Part shown: one piece after another, positions 26,169 to 33,984 of the stretch | Layout of the letters: the number at the start of each line of letters is the position of its first letter | How positions within the stretch are numbered: the stretch's first letter is position 1 | From: UBA1181 sp963626555 | Lineage (GTDB): Bacteria > Bacteroidota > Bacteroidia > Bacteroidales > Paludibacteraceae | Length of the DNA stretch: 41,406 nt | NCBI GenBank assembly: GCA_963626555.1 | Contig: CAVFXQ010000025.1 | Location: forward strand, 1 to 41,406 | Reading direction: 5' to 3' | The notes under the pieces: model-generated | The model's input: the letters and a program-made list of their open reading frames with translations, nothing else | What the model was told of the DNA's origin: nothing | Database searches by the model: none | Made by a program: the position numbers and the translations under genes

Positions 26169-27047
26169 ATGGATCGTTTCGACGAACTTTTTTCAAAATA
26201 TGATTTTACGGGCTTAGATCAAGAGGTAGTCTCTTCTGAAGTCAATAAAATTATCAAGGAGAATTTTAAAAAGAACAATGTGAAATTAGTCTATAGCAAG
26301 ATTTTGAGTTGTATAGACTTGACTTCGTTGAATTCTGACGATACGGATGAAAAAATATCAAACATGGTAGAACTTGTTAACAAGTTTGATGATGAATTTG
26401 AAATTTTGCCCCATCCTGCTGCTATTTGTGTTTATCCTTCTTTTGTAAGTACTGTAAAAGATTCATTAGAAGAGGATGTGGATATTGCTACTGTAGTTGG
26501 ATTTCCTCATTCAAACACATTTTTAGAGGTAAAAATAGCTGAAACGGGAATGTCTGTGATGTCTGGTGCTTCAGAAATTGACGTTGTAATGCCTTTATCT
26601 CTCTTCTTATCGCAAAACTACTCTGATGTGTACGATGAACTGTCTGAAATAAAAACTTCGTGTCAGGAGGCAAAATTAAAGGTAATTTTAGAAACGGGAA
26701 TTTTAAAGGACCCTGTTTTGATAAAAAAGGCTTCTTTGATTGCGATGGTGGCAGGAGCTGATTTTATAAAAACTTCTACAGGAAAATCTTCGGTTGGTGC
26801 TACTTACGAGGCTGCTTATGTAATGGCAAAAACAATCAAAGAATACAATGATTTGAACAATCAAAAGGTAGGTTTGAAGGTTGCGGGGGGGGTCTCGGAT
26901 GTGGAAACTGCTGTATCTTACTATTCCATTGTTGATGCAATCTTAGGTGAGGATTGGTTAAAACCTGAACTTTTCCGTGTGGGTACAAGTCGTCTCACCA
27001 ACAAATTGATTTCTGCTTTAGCTGATAAGGAAATTGAATATTTCTAA
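26169..27047 (+). CDS. deoC: Deoxyribose-phosphate aldolase
   Basis: This 292-residue class I aldolase splits 2-deoxyribose-5-phosphate into glyceraldehyde-3-phosphate and acetaldehyde during deoxynucleoside breakdown. The Schiff-base lysine is K201 in ADFIKTSTG. The proton-relay residues are D138 (SEIDVV) and K237 (GLKVAGG). VVGFPHS (109-115) and CVYPSF (87-92) are also typical. It is slightly longer than E. coli DeoC owing to an N-terminal extension of about 40 residues, which is usual in Bacteroidota. It is the last gene of the nadA-mazG-deoC unit and ends at a bidirectional terminator shared with the convergent ispB-like gene. Confidence 0.96.
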   Translation: MDRFDELFSKYDFTGLDQEVVSSEVNKIIKENFKKNNVKLVYSKILSCIDLTSLNSDDTDEKISNMVELVNKFDDEFEILPHPAAICVYPSFVSTVKDSLEEDVDIATVVGFPHSNTFLEVKIAETGMSVMSGASEIDVVMPLSLFLSQNYSDVYDELSEIKTSCQEAKLKVILETGILKDPVLIKKASLIAMVAGADFIKTSTGKSSVGATYEAAYVMAKTIKEYNDLNNQKVGLKVAGGVSDVETAVSYYSIVDAILGEDWLKPELFRVGTSRLTNKLISALADKEIEYF

Positions 27048-27064
27048 TGTTTTTTTTTAGTGAA

Positions 27065-27098
27065 AAAAAAGAAGTCATAACATTATGGCTTCTTTTTT
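27065..27098. terminator. Bidirectional terminator between deoC and the prenyl synthase
   Basis: AAAAAAGAAGTCATAA (27065-27080) pairs with TTATGGCTTCTTTTTT (27083-27098), 16 bp with one G-U pair and a 2-nt spacer (so in practice a tetraloop or larger). A/T runs at both ends suit termination in both directions for convergent genes. Confidence 0.85.
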
Positions 27099-27109
27099 AT
27101 TTGAAAAAA

Positions 27110-28084
27110 TCAGTTTTTTCTACTAATTGTATGATCCAACATCATACTTAAAGATTCTCTTATATCAATATTTTTAATTTTTTCTAATATTTTATTGCAT
27201 TCTGCTTTGAAATCAAGAATACGTTTTTCTGCGTATTCTATACCTCCATTGTCAATGCTGAACTGAATAAGTTTTTCAATGTTTTCTTTTGTGAAATTTT
27301 TGTTGCTTATAATATCAATATACTTATCTCTTTCTTTGTCGTTGCTGTTGAGTGCATAGAGTAGGGGAAGGGTAATTTTTCCTTCTTTTATATCGTTTCC
27401 TACTGGTTTTCCTATCTCTTTTTCTGTGGAAATATAGTCAAATATATCGTCTTTTATTTGAAAGCAGATACCATAAAGCTCACCAAACTTGCGAAGTATT
27501 TCTGCTTCTTCACTTGAACATTGTGTTGATACTGCTCCAGAGTAGGTACAAGTGTCAAATAAAGTAGCAGTTTTTTTCCTAATTACATTGAGATACTTTT
27601 GTTCGTCTCTATTTATATTTTTGACATTTTGCATTTGAAGAAGTTCCCCTTCTGAGAGTTCTTTTCCTAATTGTGTTATTTTTTTTAAAACTAAAAGATT
27701 TTCTGTTTGCGTGGCAATAGACAGAGATTGAGAAAGGAGATAGTCGCCTACTAATACAGAAACTTTGTTATTCCAACGTGAATTTATTGATGGTTGCCCT
27801 CTTCTTTCCATACTTTCATCGACAACATCGTCGTGTATCAAACTTGCTGTGTGGAGCATTTCTAAAGAAACAGCGCATCGAATGGTGTTGTCGTTTATTT
27901 CTCCTACACTTTTAGCCGAAAGAAGAGTGAGCAATGGTCTAATTTGCTTTCCTGTCTTATTGAGTATGTGATTATGAACAGCACTGAGAAATTCATTGTT
28001 GCTTTCAAACGCCTCTCTGAATCTCTCCTGAAATAAAGCAAATTCTTTCTGAATAGGTCTTTTTATTAACTCAATGCTCGTCAT
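27110..28084 (-). CDS. ispB: Polyprenyl diphosphate synthase (octaprenyl/IspB type)
   Basis: This 324-residue trans-prenyltransferase condenses isopentenyl diphosphate units into a long isoprenoid chain, in Bacteroidota usually the menaquinone side chain. It has the GKQIRP diphosphate-binding segment (45-50), the first aspartate-rich motif DDVVD (85-89) followed by RRGQPS (94-99), and the second, KDDIFDY (211-217). An all-alpha fold without transmembrane segments fits a peripheral cytoplasmic enzyme. Chain length cannot be read safely from the sequence. A -7 element TACTTTTG (plus 28107-28114) lies just upstream. It is divergent from polA. Confidence 0.92.
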   Translation of the reverse strand: MTSIELIKRPIQKEFALFQERFREAFESNNEFLSAVHNHILNKTGKQIRPLLTLLSAKSVGEINDNTIRCAVSLEMLHTASLIHDDVVDESMERRGQPSINSRWNNKVSVLVGDYLLSQSLSIATQTENLLVLKKITQLGKELSEGELLQMQNVKNINRDEQKYLNVIRKKTATLFDTCTYSGAVSTQCSSEEAEILRKFGELYGICFQIKDDIFDYISTEKEIGKPVGNDIKEGKITLPLLYALNSNDKERDKYIDIISNKNFTKENIEKLIQFSIDNGGIEYAEKRILDFKAECNKILEKIKNIDIRESLSMMLDHTISRKN

Positions 28085-28106
28085 TTTCTGTTTTCAGAAT
28101 TTTTTG

Positions 28107-28114
28107 CAAAAGTA
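28107..28114 (-). promoter_or_regulatory. Candidate -7 promoter element of the ispB-like gene
   Basis: On the minus strand TACTTTTG matches TAnnTTTG, giving a leader of about 16 nt. On the opposite strand TATCTTTG (28190-28197) and TAACTTTG (28144-28151) are candidates for polA, so this 149-bp gap appears to hold divergent promoters. Confidence 0.45.
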
Positions 28115-28189
28115 GTAATTAATTTCTACTTTTTTGCTTAATCTAACTTTGTATAGACCTACTTTTATTCTCTTTACTTGAATCTTTAC

Positions 28190-28197
28190 TATCTTTG
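28190..28197 (+). promoter_or_regulatory. Candidate -7 promoter element of polA
   Basis: TATCTTTG matches TAnnTTTG. Transcription would start near 28204, about 30 nt before the preferred polA ATG at 28234. The TTG near 28195 would lie at or before the transcription start, which supports the later ATG. Confidence 0.45.
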
Positions 28198-28233
28198 TTT
28201 TTAATAACTTTAGTAAACCGTTTTGTCAGTTTA

Positions 28234-31011
28234 ATGGAAAAAAAATTGTTTCTTATTGATGCGTATGCAATCATCTATCGCTCTTATTACGCTTTCTTAA
28301 AAAATCCGAGAATCAATTCTAAAGGGTTTAATACTTCGGCTGTTTTGGGTTTTGTCAATACTTTGGAGGATGTACTAAAAAATTGCAAGCCTACTCATAT
28401 TGCGGTTGCTTTTGATCCATCAACGCCAACTTTTCGTCGTGAGATATACCCAGAATATAAGGCTCAACGTCAAGCTACTCCAGAAGATATTCATGCTTCT
28501 GTTCCAATTATCAAAGAAATTTTGAATGCTTATAATATTCCGATTGTGGAGTGTGATGGTTTTGAGGCGGATGATGTGATTGGTTCGCTTTCTTGCTTAG
28601 CTTCTCAGAAAAATTTTACTGTGTTTATGCTCACGCCTGATAAGGATTATGCGCAGTTGGTAAAAGATAATGTTTTTTTGTATCGTCCTCGTCATGGTTT
28701 TGGTTATGAAACTTTGGGTGTTGAGGAGGTTAAAGAAAAATGGCAGGTATCTTCAACTAAGCAGATTATTGATTTGTTGGGTTTGATGGGGGATGCTTCT
28801 GACAATATTCCAGGTTGTCCTGGAGTTGGGGAGAAGACTGCAGTTAAAATTTTGCAGGATTTTGGTTCTATTGATAATTTATTAGCTTCTACTTCTCAAC
28901 TCAAAGGTGCTTTGAAAACGAAAGTGGAAGCAAACGTTGAAAATATTAAACTTTCAAAATATTTGGCAACTATACGTTTGGATGTTCCGATAGAATTTAA
29001 CGAAGATGATTTTTTGTTGAAACCTGCTTCTTCTGAAAGGCTGATTTCTATTTTTCAAGAATTAGAGTTTAAAAATTTACTTTCAAAGTTTGGAGTCTCA
29101 TTTTTGAACAGTGAAGGCGTTAAGAAAAAAGAGGCTATTCAACTCAATCTCTTTGACACAGATGCTAACGAGATACCGAATGAAAATTTTCACGCGATTC
29201 TCAGCGAGTTAACTTCAGTAAAACACGACTATAAACTTATTGAAAATCAGGAAGATATAGCAAAAATTTTGCCTTATTTTGATACTCAGAGTTTCTTCTG
29301 TTTTGACACAGAAACTACTGGAATTTCACCTTTTTCGGATAATTTGGTAGGAATATCGTTTTCATTCAAGGAAGGAGAGGCTTTTTTCGTTTATCTGCCT
29401 GCTGAACGAACAAAGGCGTTGGAGTGGTTAAAAATTTTCAAGCCTTACTTTGAAAATCCAAATTTGATGAAGATTGGTCAAAATATAAAATTTGATATTT
29501 TGTTTTTGAAAGCGTATGGAATAGAGGTAAGAGGAAAATTTTTTGATACGATGATTGCGCATTATCTTTTGCAACCCGAGATGAAGCACAATATGGATTA
29601 TCTTTCTGAAGTTTATCTCAAATATAAAACGATAACATACGAGGAACTTTGCGGACCAAAAGGTAAGGGTCAGTTGCCAATTCGCTCAGTAGACCATCAA
29701 CGTTTATGTGACTATGCTGCAGAAGATGCAGATGTAACTTTAAAATTGAAAAATAAGTTAGATCCACTCATCAAAGAGAGTAATCTTGAGTATCTTTTCT
29801 ATGAAGTGGAGATGCCTTTGGTTTCAGTCTTAGTTGATATGGAATGGGAGGGTGTTCGCATTGATATAGAAGCGTTGCACTCGTTGTCAGTTGATTTTAC
29901 AAAACAATTGTCTGAAATTGAAAATAAGGTTTATAATTTGATAGGAGATCAAATAAATTTGAGTTCTCCAAAACAAGTGGGTGAGTTGATTTTTGATAAA
30001 TTAAAATTAGACGATAAAGCAAAGAAGACAAAAACAGGTCAATATTCCACATCGGAAGAGGTGCTAGAGTCGTTGCGTGGAAAACACGAAATTGTTGGTT
30101 TGATTTTGGATTATAGAGGAATAAAAAAATTGCTTTCAACCTATGTGGATGCGTTGCCTGCGTTGATAAATTCTAAAAGTGGTAAAATACATACAAGTTT
30201 CAATCAAGCAGTTACAGCAACAGGTCGTTTAAGTTCAAGCAATCCAAATTTACAAAATATTCCTGTTCGTGATGATATGGGGCGTGAGATAAGAAAAGCT
30301 TTCATTGCTGATAAAGATTGTAAATTAATTTCTGCCGATTATTCTCAGATTGAGTTACGTTTGTTGGCTCATTTCAGTCAAGATCCTCACATGCTTTGTG
30401 ATTTCAATGCAGAAAGAGATGTTCACGCTTCCACTGCTGCTAAAATTTTTAAAGTTGATTTAGTGGATGTTACTTCCGATATGAGAAGAAAAGCAAAAAC
30501 TGCTAATTTTGGTATCATCTATGGAATTTCTGCTTTTGGTTTGGCTGAGCGTTTATCCATTCCTCGTTCAGAAGCGAAATCTTTGATTGATGGTTATTTT
30601 GATACATATCCAACGATTAAGACATTCATAGAAAAATCTATAGAGAATGCGAGAAAGAATGGCTATGTTGAAACAATGTTTAATAGAAAACGTTATTTGC
30701 CTGATATAAATTCAAGAAATGCAACTGTGAGAAATTTTGCTGAACGAAATGCTGTTAATGCACCAATTCAAGGAACTGCGGCAGACATTATCAAAATTGC
30801 GATGGTGAAGTTGTACAATCGTCTTTTAAAAGAAAATCTTCAATCTAAGATGATTTTGCAAATTCATGATGAGTTAATTTTGAATGTTCCATCTGTGGAG
30901 TTAGAACAAGTAAAGTCTATTATAAAAGAGGAAATGCAAAATGCGGTGAAAATTTCAGTACCATTGACTGTTGAAGCTGGTGTTGGTGATAATTGGTTAG
31001 AAACACACTAA
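28234..31011 (+). CDS. polA: DNA polymerase I
   Basis: This 925-residue family A polymerase fills gaps and removes RNA primers in replication and repair. It has an N-terminal 5' nuclease (about 1-290, FLIDAYAIIYRSYYAF and DNIPGCPGVGEKTA), a 3'-5' proofreading exonuclease (about 325-515) with ExoI FDTETTG, ExoII NIKFDILF and ExoIII YAAEDADVT all intact, and a polymerase domain (about 520-925) with SADYSQIELR, RRKAKTANFGIIYG and QIHDEL. The ATG at 28234 was chosen over an upstream in-frame TTG because the family begins at MEKKLFLIDAYA. Plus-strand G exceeds C in several 60-nt lines sampled here, unlike plus-coded genes left of 22.4 kb. A strong terminator follows. Confidence 0.98.
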   Translation: MEKKLFLIDAYAIIYRSYYAFLKNPRINSKGFNTSAVLGFVNTLEDVLKNCKPTHIAVAFDPSTPTFRREIYPEYKAQRQATPEDIHASVPIIKEILNAYNIPIVECDGFEADDVIGSLSCLASQKNFTVFMLTPDKDYAQLVKDNVFLYRPRHGFGYETLGVEEVKEKWQVSSTKQIIDLLGLMGDASDNIPGCPGVGEKTAVKILQDFGSIDNLLASTSQLKGALKTKVEANVENIKLSKYLATIRLDVPIEFNEDDFLLKPASSERLISIFQELEFKNLLSKFGVSFLNSEGVKKKEAIQLNLFDTDANEIPNENFHAILSELTSVKHDYKLIENQEDIAKILPYFDTQSFFCFDTETTGISPFSDNLVGISFSFKEGEAFFVYLPAERTKALEWLKIFKPYFENPNLMKIGQNIKFDILFLKAYGIEVRGKFFDTMIAHYLLQPEMKHNMDYLSEVYLKYKTITYEELCGPKGKGQLPIRSVDHQRLCDYAAEDADVTLKLKNKLDPLIKESNLEYLFYEVEMPLVSVLVDMEWEGVRIDIEALHSLSVDFTKQLSEIENKVYNLIGDQINLSSPKQVGELIFDKLKLDDKAKKTKTGQYSTSEEVLESLRGKHEIVGLILDYRGIKKLLSTYVDALPALINSKSGKIHTSFNQAVTATGRLSSSNPNLQNIPVRDDMGREIRKAFIADKDCKLISADYSQIELRLLAHFSQDPHMLCDFNAERDVHASTAAKIFKVDLVDVTSDMRRKAKTANFGIIYGISAFGLAERLSIPRSEAKSLIDGYFDTYPTIKTFIEKSIENARKNGYVETMFNRKRYLPDINSRNATVRNFAERNAVNAPIQGTAADIIKIAMVKLYNRLLKENLQSKMILQIHDELILNVPSVELEQVKSIIKEEMQNAVKISVPLTVEAGVGDNWLETH

Positions 31012-31033
31012 TTTATTTTTTGTATAAATAGAG

Positions 31034-31068
31034 ACGCTTATAATAAAATTTATGAGCGTTTTTTTTAT
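31034..31068 (+). terminator. Rho-independent terminator of polA
   Basis: ACGCTTATAA (31034-31043) pairs with TTATGAGCGT (31050-31059), one G-U pair, followed by eight T. It begins 23 nt after the polA stop. Confidence 0.85.
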
Positions 31069-31081
31069 TATTTTGTCTTAT

Positions 31082-31097
31082 TGTTCCACGTGGAACA
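31082..31097. other. parS-like centromere site 1
   Basis: TGTTCCACGTGGAACA is a perfect 16-bp palindrome matching the general ParB-binding consensus TGTTNCACGTGNAACA. Here the symmetry extends to 20 bp. It lies between the convergent ends of polA and dusB. ParB spreads from such sites and with ParA segregates the origin region. Identification rests on the sequence match; no parA or parB gene lies in the window. Confidence 0.8.
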
Positions 31098-31121
31098 ATG
31101 TAGTTTTAAAATCAAAAATAA

Positions 31122-32105
31122 CTATACTTTTAGTCTTTCTGCAATTTTATCCAAAATATTAAATAATTCGTCTTTAGTGTTAGCACGAAGCATTGAGATT
31201 TTAGTTTGTCTAAAATTATCAATATTTTTAAAAATAGGAGAGGCTGCCAAATGTCTGCGCGAATGTAGTATTCCTCGTTGTTCATCAATGCTGGCAATAT
31301 TTTTATCAACGTATTTTTTTAAAATATCTATATAATAGCTAATTTCTCTTTTTTCTAATTTTTTTCCTGTCATTAAATAATACTTAATTTCTTCAAATAT
31401 CCAAGGACGACCAAAACTTCCTCTACCTATCATTACGGCATCAACACCATATTCGTCAAAACATTGTTTTGCTCGCTCTGGTGTCGTAACGTCTCCATTA
31501 CCAATAATAGGTATTTTTATTCTTGGATTATTTTTAATCTCTCCAATCAATGTCCAATCTGCCTCTCCAGTGTACATTTGAGCTCTTGTTCGTCCGTGAA
31601 TTGTTAAAGCTTCTGCACCACAATCTTGTATTTGCTCTGCTAAGATTGTTATGATTTTGCTTTCATTGTCCCAACCTAAACGAGTTTTTACAGTTACAGG
31701 TTTTTTAACGGAATTGACTACAGCTTTAATAATTTCAAGCATTTTTGGTATATCTTTCAATAATCCTGCTCCTCCACCTTTACCTGCTACTTTTTTAACA
31801 GGACAGCCAAAATTTAAATCTATTATATCAGGATTAACTTCTTCTGCAATAATTGCTGCATCTCTTATAGGTTCTACGTCTCTACCATAAAGTTGAATAG
31901 CTACTGGTCGCTCAATATCATTTATAGTAAGCTTTCGTTTTGTGCTTTCAACATCTCTGATTAACGCATCTGCTGAAATAAATTCGGAGTAGACCATGTC
32001 TGCACCAAAACTTTTACAAAGTGTTCTGAAAGACATATCAGTTACATCTTCCATCGGTGCAAGGAATAGCGGATATTCTCCAAATTCTATATCTCTTATT
32101 TTCAT
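31122..32105 (-). CDS. dusB: tRNA-dihydrouridine synthase (DusB family)
   Basis: This 327-residue FMN enzyme reduces uridines to dihydrouridine in the tRNA D-loop with NADPH. It has LAPMEDVTD (15-23), the catalytic cysteine C101 in NFGCPVKKV with the following KGGGAGLL loop (109-116), the KTRLGW segment, IHGRTR and GNGDV, and IGRGSFGRPW near residue 230. The DusB-type start (MKIRDIEFGEYPLFLAPM) and length are normal. The gene is framed by parS-like sites: one 25 nt beyond its stop and two within about 112 nt of its start. ParB bound upstream could influence its expression. Confidence 0.94.
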   Translation of the reverse strand: MKIRDIEFGEYPLFLAPMEDVTDMSFRTLCKSFGADMVYSEFISADALIRDVESTKRKLTINDIERPVAIQLYGRDVEPIRDAAIIAEEVNPDIIDLNFGCPVKKVAGKGGGAGLLKDIPKMLEIIKAVVNSVKKPVTVKTRLGWDNESKIITILAEQIQDCGAEALTIHGRTRAQMYTGEADWTLIGEIKNNPRIKIPIIGNGDVTTPERAKQCFDEYGVDAVMIGRGSFGRPWIFEEIKYYLMTGKKLEKREISYYIDILKKYVDKNIASIDEQRGILHSRRHLAASPIFKNIDNFRQTKISMLRANTKDELFNILDKIAERLKV

Positions 32106-32141
32106 ATTTTTTATTTTAATATAGATTTTTTAAAAAAAGAG

Positions 32142-32157
32142 TGTTCCACGTGGAACA
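32142..32157. other. parS-like centromere site 2
   Basis: TGTTCCACGTGGAACA again, identical over all 16 bp to sites 1 and 3, about 37 nt upstream of the dusB start. It is 60 bp (start to start) from site 3. Confidence 0.8.
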
Positions 32158-32180
32158 TTAAAATATTATTTTATTAAAAA

Positions 32181-32201
32181 TTTCACGATGAAATCGTGAA
32201 A
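32181..32201 (-). terminator. Terminator of the mnmG-uvrC-dtd-U32 operon; split-parS-like hairpin
   Basis: TTTCACGAT (32181-32189) and ATCGTGAAA (32193-32201) form a perfect 9-bp stem with a 3-nt loop. On the minus strand it is followed by TTTTTAA, about 20 nt past the U32 gene stop, so it works as an intrinsic terminator. Its arms also contain TTTCACG and CGTGAAA, the halves of a classic parS core, held apart by 7 bp. It lies between two perfect parS-like sites. Confidence 0.7.
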
Positions 32202-32217
32202 TGTTCCACGTGGAACA
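32202..32217. other. parS-like centromere site 3
   Basis: The third perfect copy of TGTTCCACGTGGAACA lies directly against the hairpin at 32181-32201, between the U32 gene stop and the operon terminator. It is therefore transcribed as part of the mnmG-U32 operon 3' end. Confidence 0.8.
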
Positions 32218-32220
32218 CTA

Positions 32221-33489
32221 TTATTGATTATTTGGAACTTCTGAAGCATCTACTATTTTGTAAAGTTTATCGGACGGACGAATCTTCTCGGAAACTTTGA
32301 TAGAGAATGAATTGCCTCTCTCACAAGATTGTGCTGGTTTACAGTCTACCTGAATTTCGTCTGCCTTTAACTCTATTACACCTGTTGTTGGACCAGTAAT
32401 TATCAAATTATCTCCAATGTTCACTCCATATTTGGTTTCTACTAAAAATTCTGCAACACCTAATTTAGAATAGTATTTCATTCCTTTGCCAACATAGACT
32501 TTGCGCTTCGTGGCTTCTGAACCGTAGGTTGCACTCCATTCTCCTAAACGCTGACCTAAATAATATCCATTCCAAAAACCACGGTTGAAAACAGTTCTCA
32601 GTCGCTCATCCCATTGCTGTATTTTCTCCTCTGTAAATGTGCCATCAATGTTAGAGAGTATTGCTTCATTATAACAACTAACTACAGTTTTTACATATTC
32701 TGGACCTCTTGCTCTTCCCTCTATTTTGAAAACCCGTACTCCTGCATCCATCATCTTATTCATAAAATGTATTGTTTTCAAATCTTTTGGTGAAAGCAAA
32801 TATTGATTATCTACCTTAATTTCTATGTCTCGTTCATCATCAATTAATCTATATCCGTGACGACACACTTGATAGCATGCTCCACGATTGGCTGAGGCAT
32901 TCAGCTCATGCAAACTTAAATAGCATTTGCCAGATACTGCCATACATAACGCTCCGTGACAGAACATCTCAATTTTCACCAAATCACCCTTTGGTCCGCA
33001 AATATTCTGCTCTTGGATGCCTTTCCAAATTTGTGCTACTTGATCCATATTGCACTCGCGAGCTAAAACGGCTACGTCAGCATAACGTGCGTAAAATTTC
33101 AGTGCTTCAATATTGGCAATATTCAACTGAGTTGAAAGATGAACTTCAACACCTTGATGGTAGGCATACAATACAACAGCCATATCTGCGGCAATAATGG
33201 CACTCACACCAACTTCTTTTGCTGTGTTTACAATCTCATGCATTAAGTCTAAATCGTCATTATAGGTGACTACATTCACAGTCAAATAGCTCTTAATGTT
33301 GTGTTCCTTGCAAATTTTGACAATCTCTCGCAAATCGTCTGTGCTGAAATTGCTCGCAGAACGCGAACGCATATTCAACTTGTCTATTCCAAAATAGACG
33401 GAGTTCGCCCCTGCTTGAATGGCTGCCATTAAACTCTCATACGAGCCGACAGGTGCCATTATCTCAAAATCTTCTCTTTTATAATTCAT
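32221..33489 (-). CDS. U32-family protein (peptidase-annotated; probable RNA hydroxylation factor)
   Basis: This 422-residue U32 protein starts with FEIMAPVGSYESLMAAIQAGA and carries the conserved cysteines C177, C182, C189, C205 and C209 in MFCHGALCMAVSGKCYLS and NRGACYQVC, fit for an iron-sulfur cluster. Characterised relatives are TrhP (5-hydroxyuridine at tRNA wobble position 34) and RlhA (hydroxycytidine in 23S rRNA); the peptidase label is historical. Its place last in an operon with mnmG, which also modifies wobble U34, and with dtd fits tRNA modification. Specificity cannot be decided from sequence alone. It is followed within a few bases by a parS-like site and the operon terminator. 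Confidence 0.88.
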   Translation of the reverse strand: MNYKREDFEIMAPVGSYESLMAAIQAGANSVYFGIDKLNMRSRSASNFSTDDLREIVKICKEHNIKSYLTVNVVTYNDDLDLMHEIVNTAKEVGVSAIIAADMAVVLYAYHQGVEVHLSTQLNIANIEALKFYARYADVAVLARECNMDQVAQIWKGIQEQNICGPKGDLVKIEMFCHGALCMAVSGKCYLSLHELNASANRGACYQVCRHGYRLIDDERDIEIKVDNQYLLSPKDLKTIHFMNKMMDAGVRVFKIEGRARGPEYVKTVVSCYNEAILSNIDGTFTEEKIQQWDERLRTVFNRGFWNGYYLGQRLGEWSATYGSEATKRKVYVGKGMKYYSKLGVAEFLVETKYGVNIGDNLIITGPTTGVIELKADEIQVDCKPAQSCERGNSFSIKVSEKIRPSDKLYKIVDASEVPNNQ

Positions 33490-33521
33490 ATATTGGATTA
33501 CATCTTATTTTTTATTATTTA

Positions 33522-33974
33522 TTATTCTCTGTTTTGTGAATCTATCCATATTGTGGTGGGTCCATCGTTAATCAATTTTACCTCCATATAGGCTTGAAAC
33601 TGTCCTGTCTTTACTTCCTTGCCTAAAAGTTCGCTAACCTTGACACAAAATTTTTCATACATGGGTTTGGCAAATTCAGGCTTAGATGCCTTTATGTATG
33701 AGGGTCTATTACCTTTCTTCGTTTGCGCCTGCAATGTGAATTGGCTGACAACGAGAATTTCACCATCTTCATCTATCACGGATTTATTCATCACACCATT
33801 TTCATCGTCAAATATGCGAATGTTGACTAACTTGCTTGCCAACCAATCAATGTCTGCTTCCGTGTCTCTGTCTTCAACGCCGACCAACACTAATAGTCCT
33901 TTGCTTATAGCCGACTTCAATTTTCCTTCTATCGTAACAGATGCCTCCGTCACTTTTTGAATCAACATTCTCAT
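33522..33974 (-). CDS. dtd: D-aminoacyl-tRNA deacylase
   Basis: This 150-residue DTD removes D-amino acids (and misloaded glycine) from tRNAs, proofreading translation. Both active-site motifs are present: SQFTLQA (77-83) and NDGPTT (136-141), the latter supplying the Gly-cisPro pair. Length is standard and the protein should act as a homodimer. It starts 10 nt after the uvrC stop and ends 32 nt before the U32 gene, so it is an internal gene of the mnmG-uvrC-dtd-U32 operon. Confidence 0.97.
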   Translation of the reverse strand: MRMLIQKVTEASVTIEGKLKSAISKGLLVLVGVEDRDTEADIDWLASKLVNIRIFDDENGVMNKSVIDEDGEILVVSQFTLQAQTKKGNRPSYIKASKPEFAKPMYEKFCVKVSELLGKEVKTGQFQAYMEVKLINDGPTTIWIDSQNRE

Positions 33975-33984
33975 ATCTTATCTC

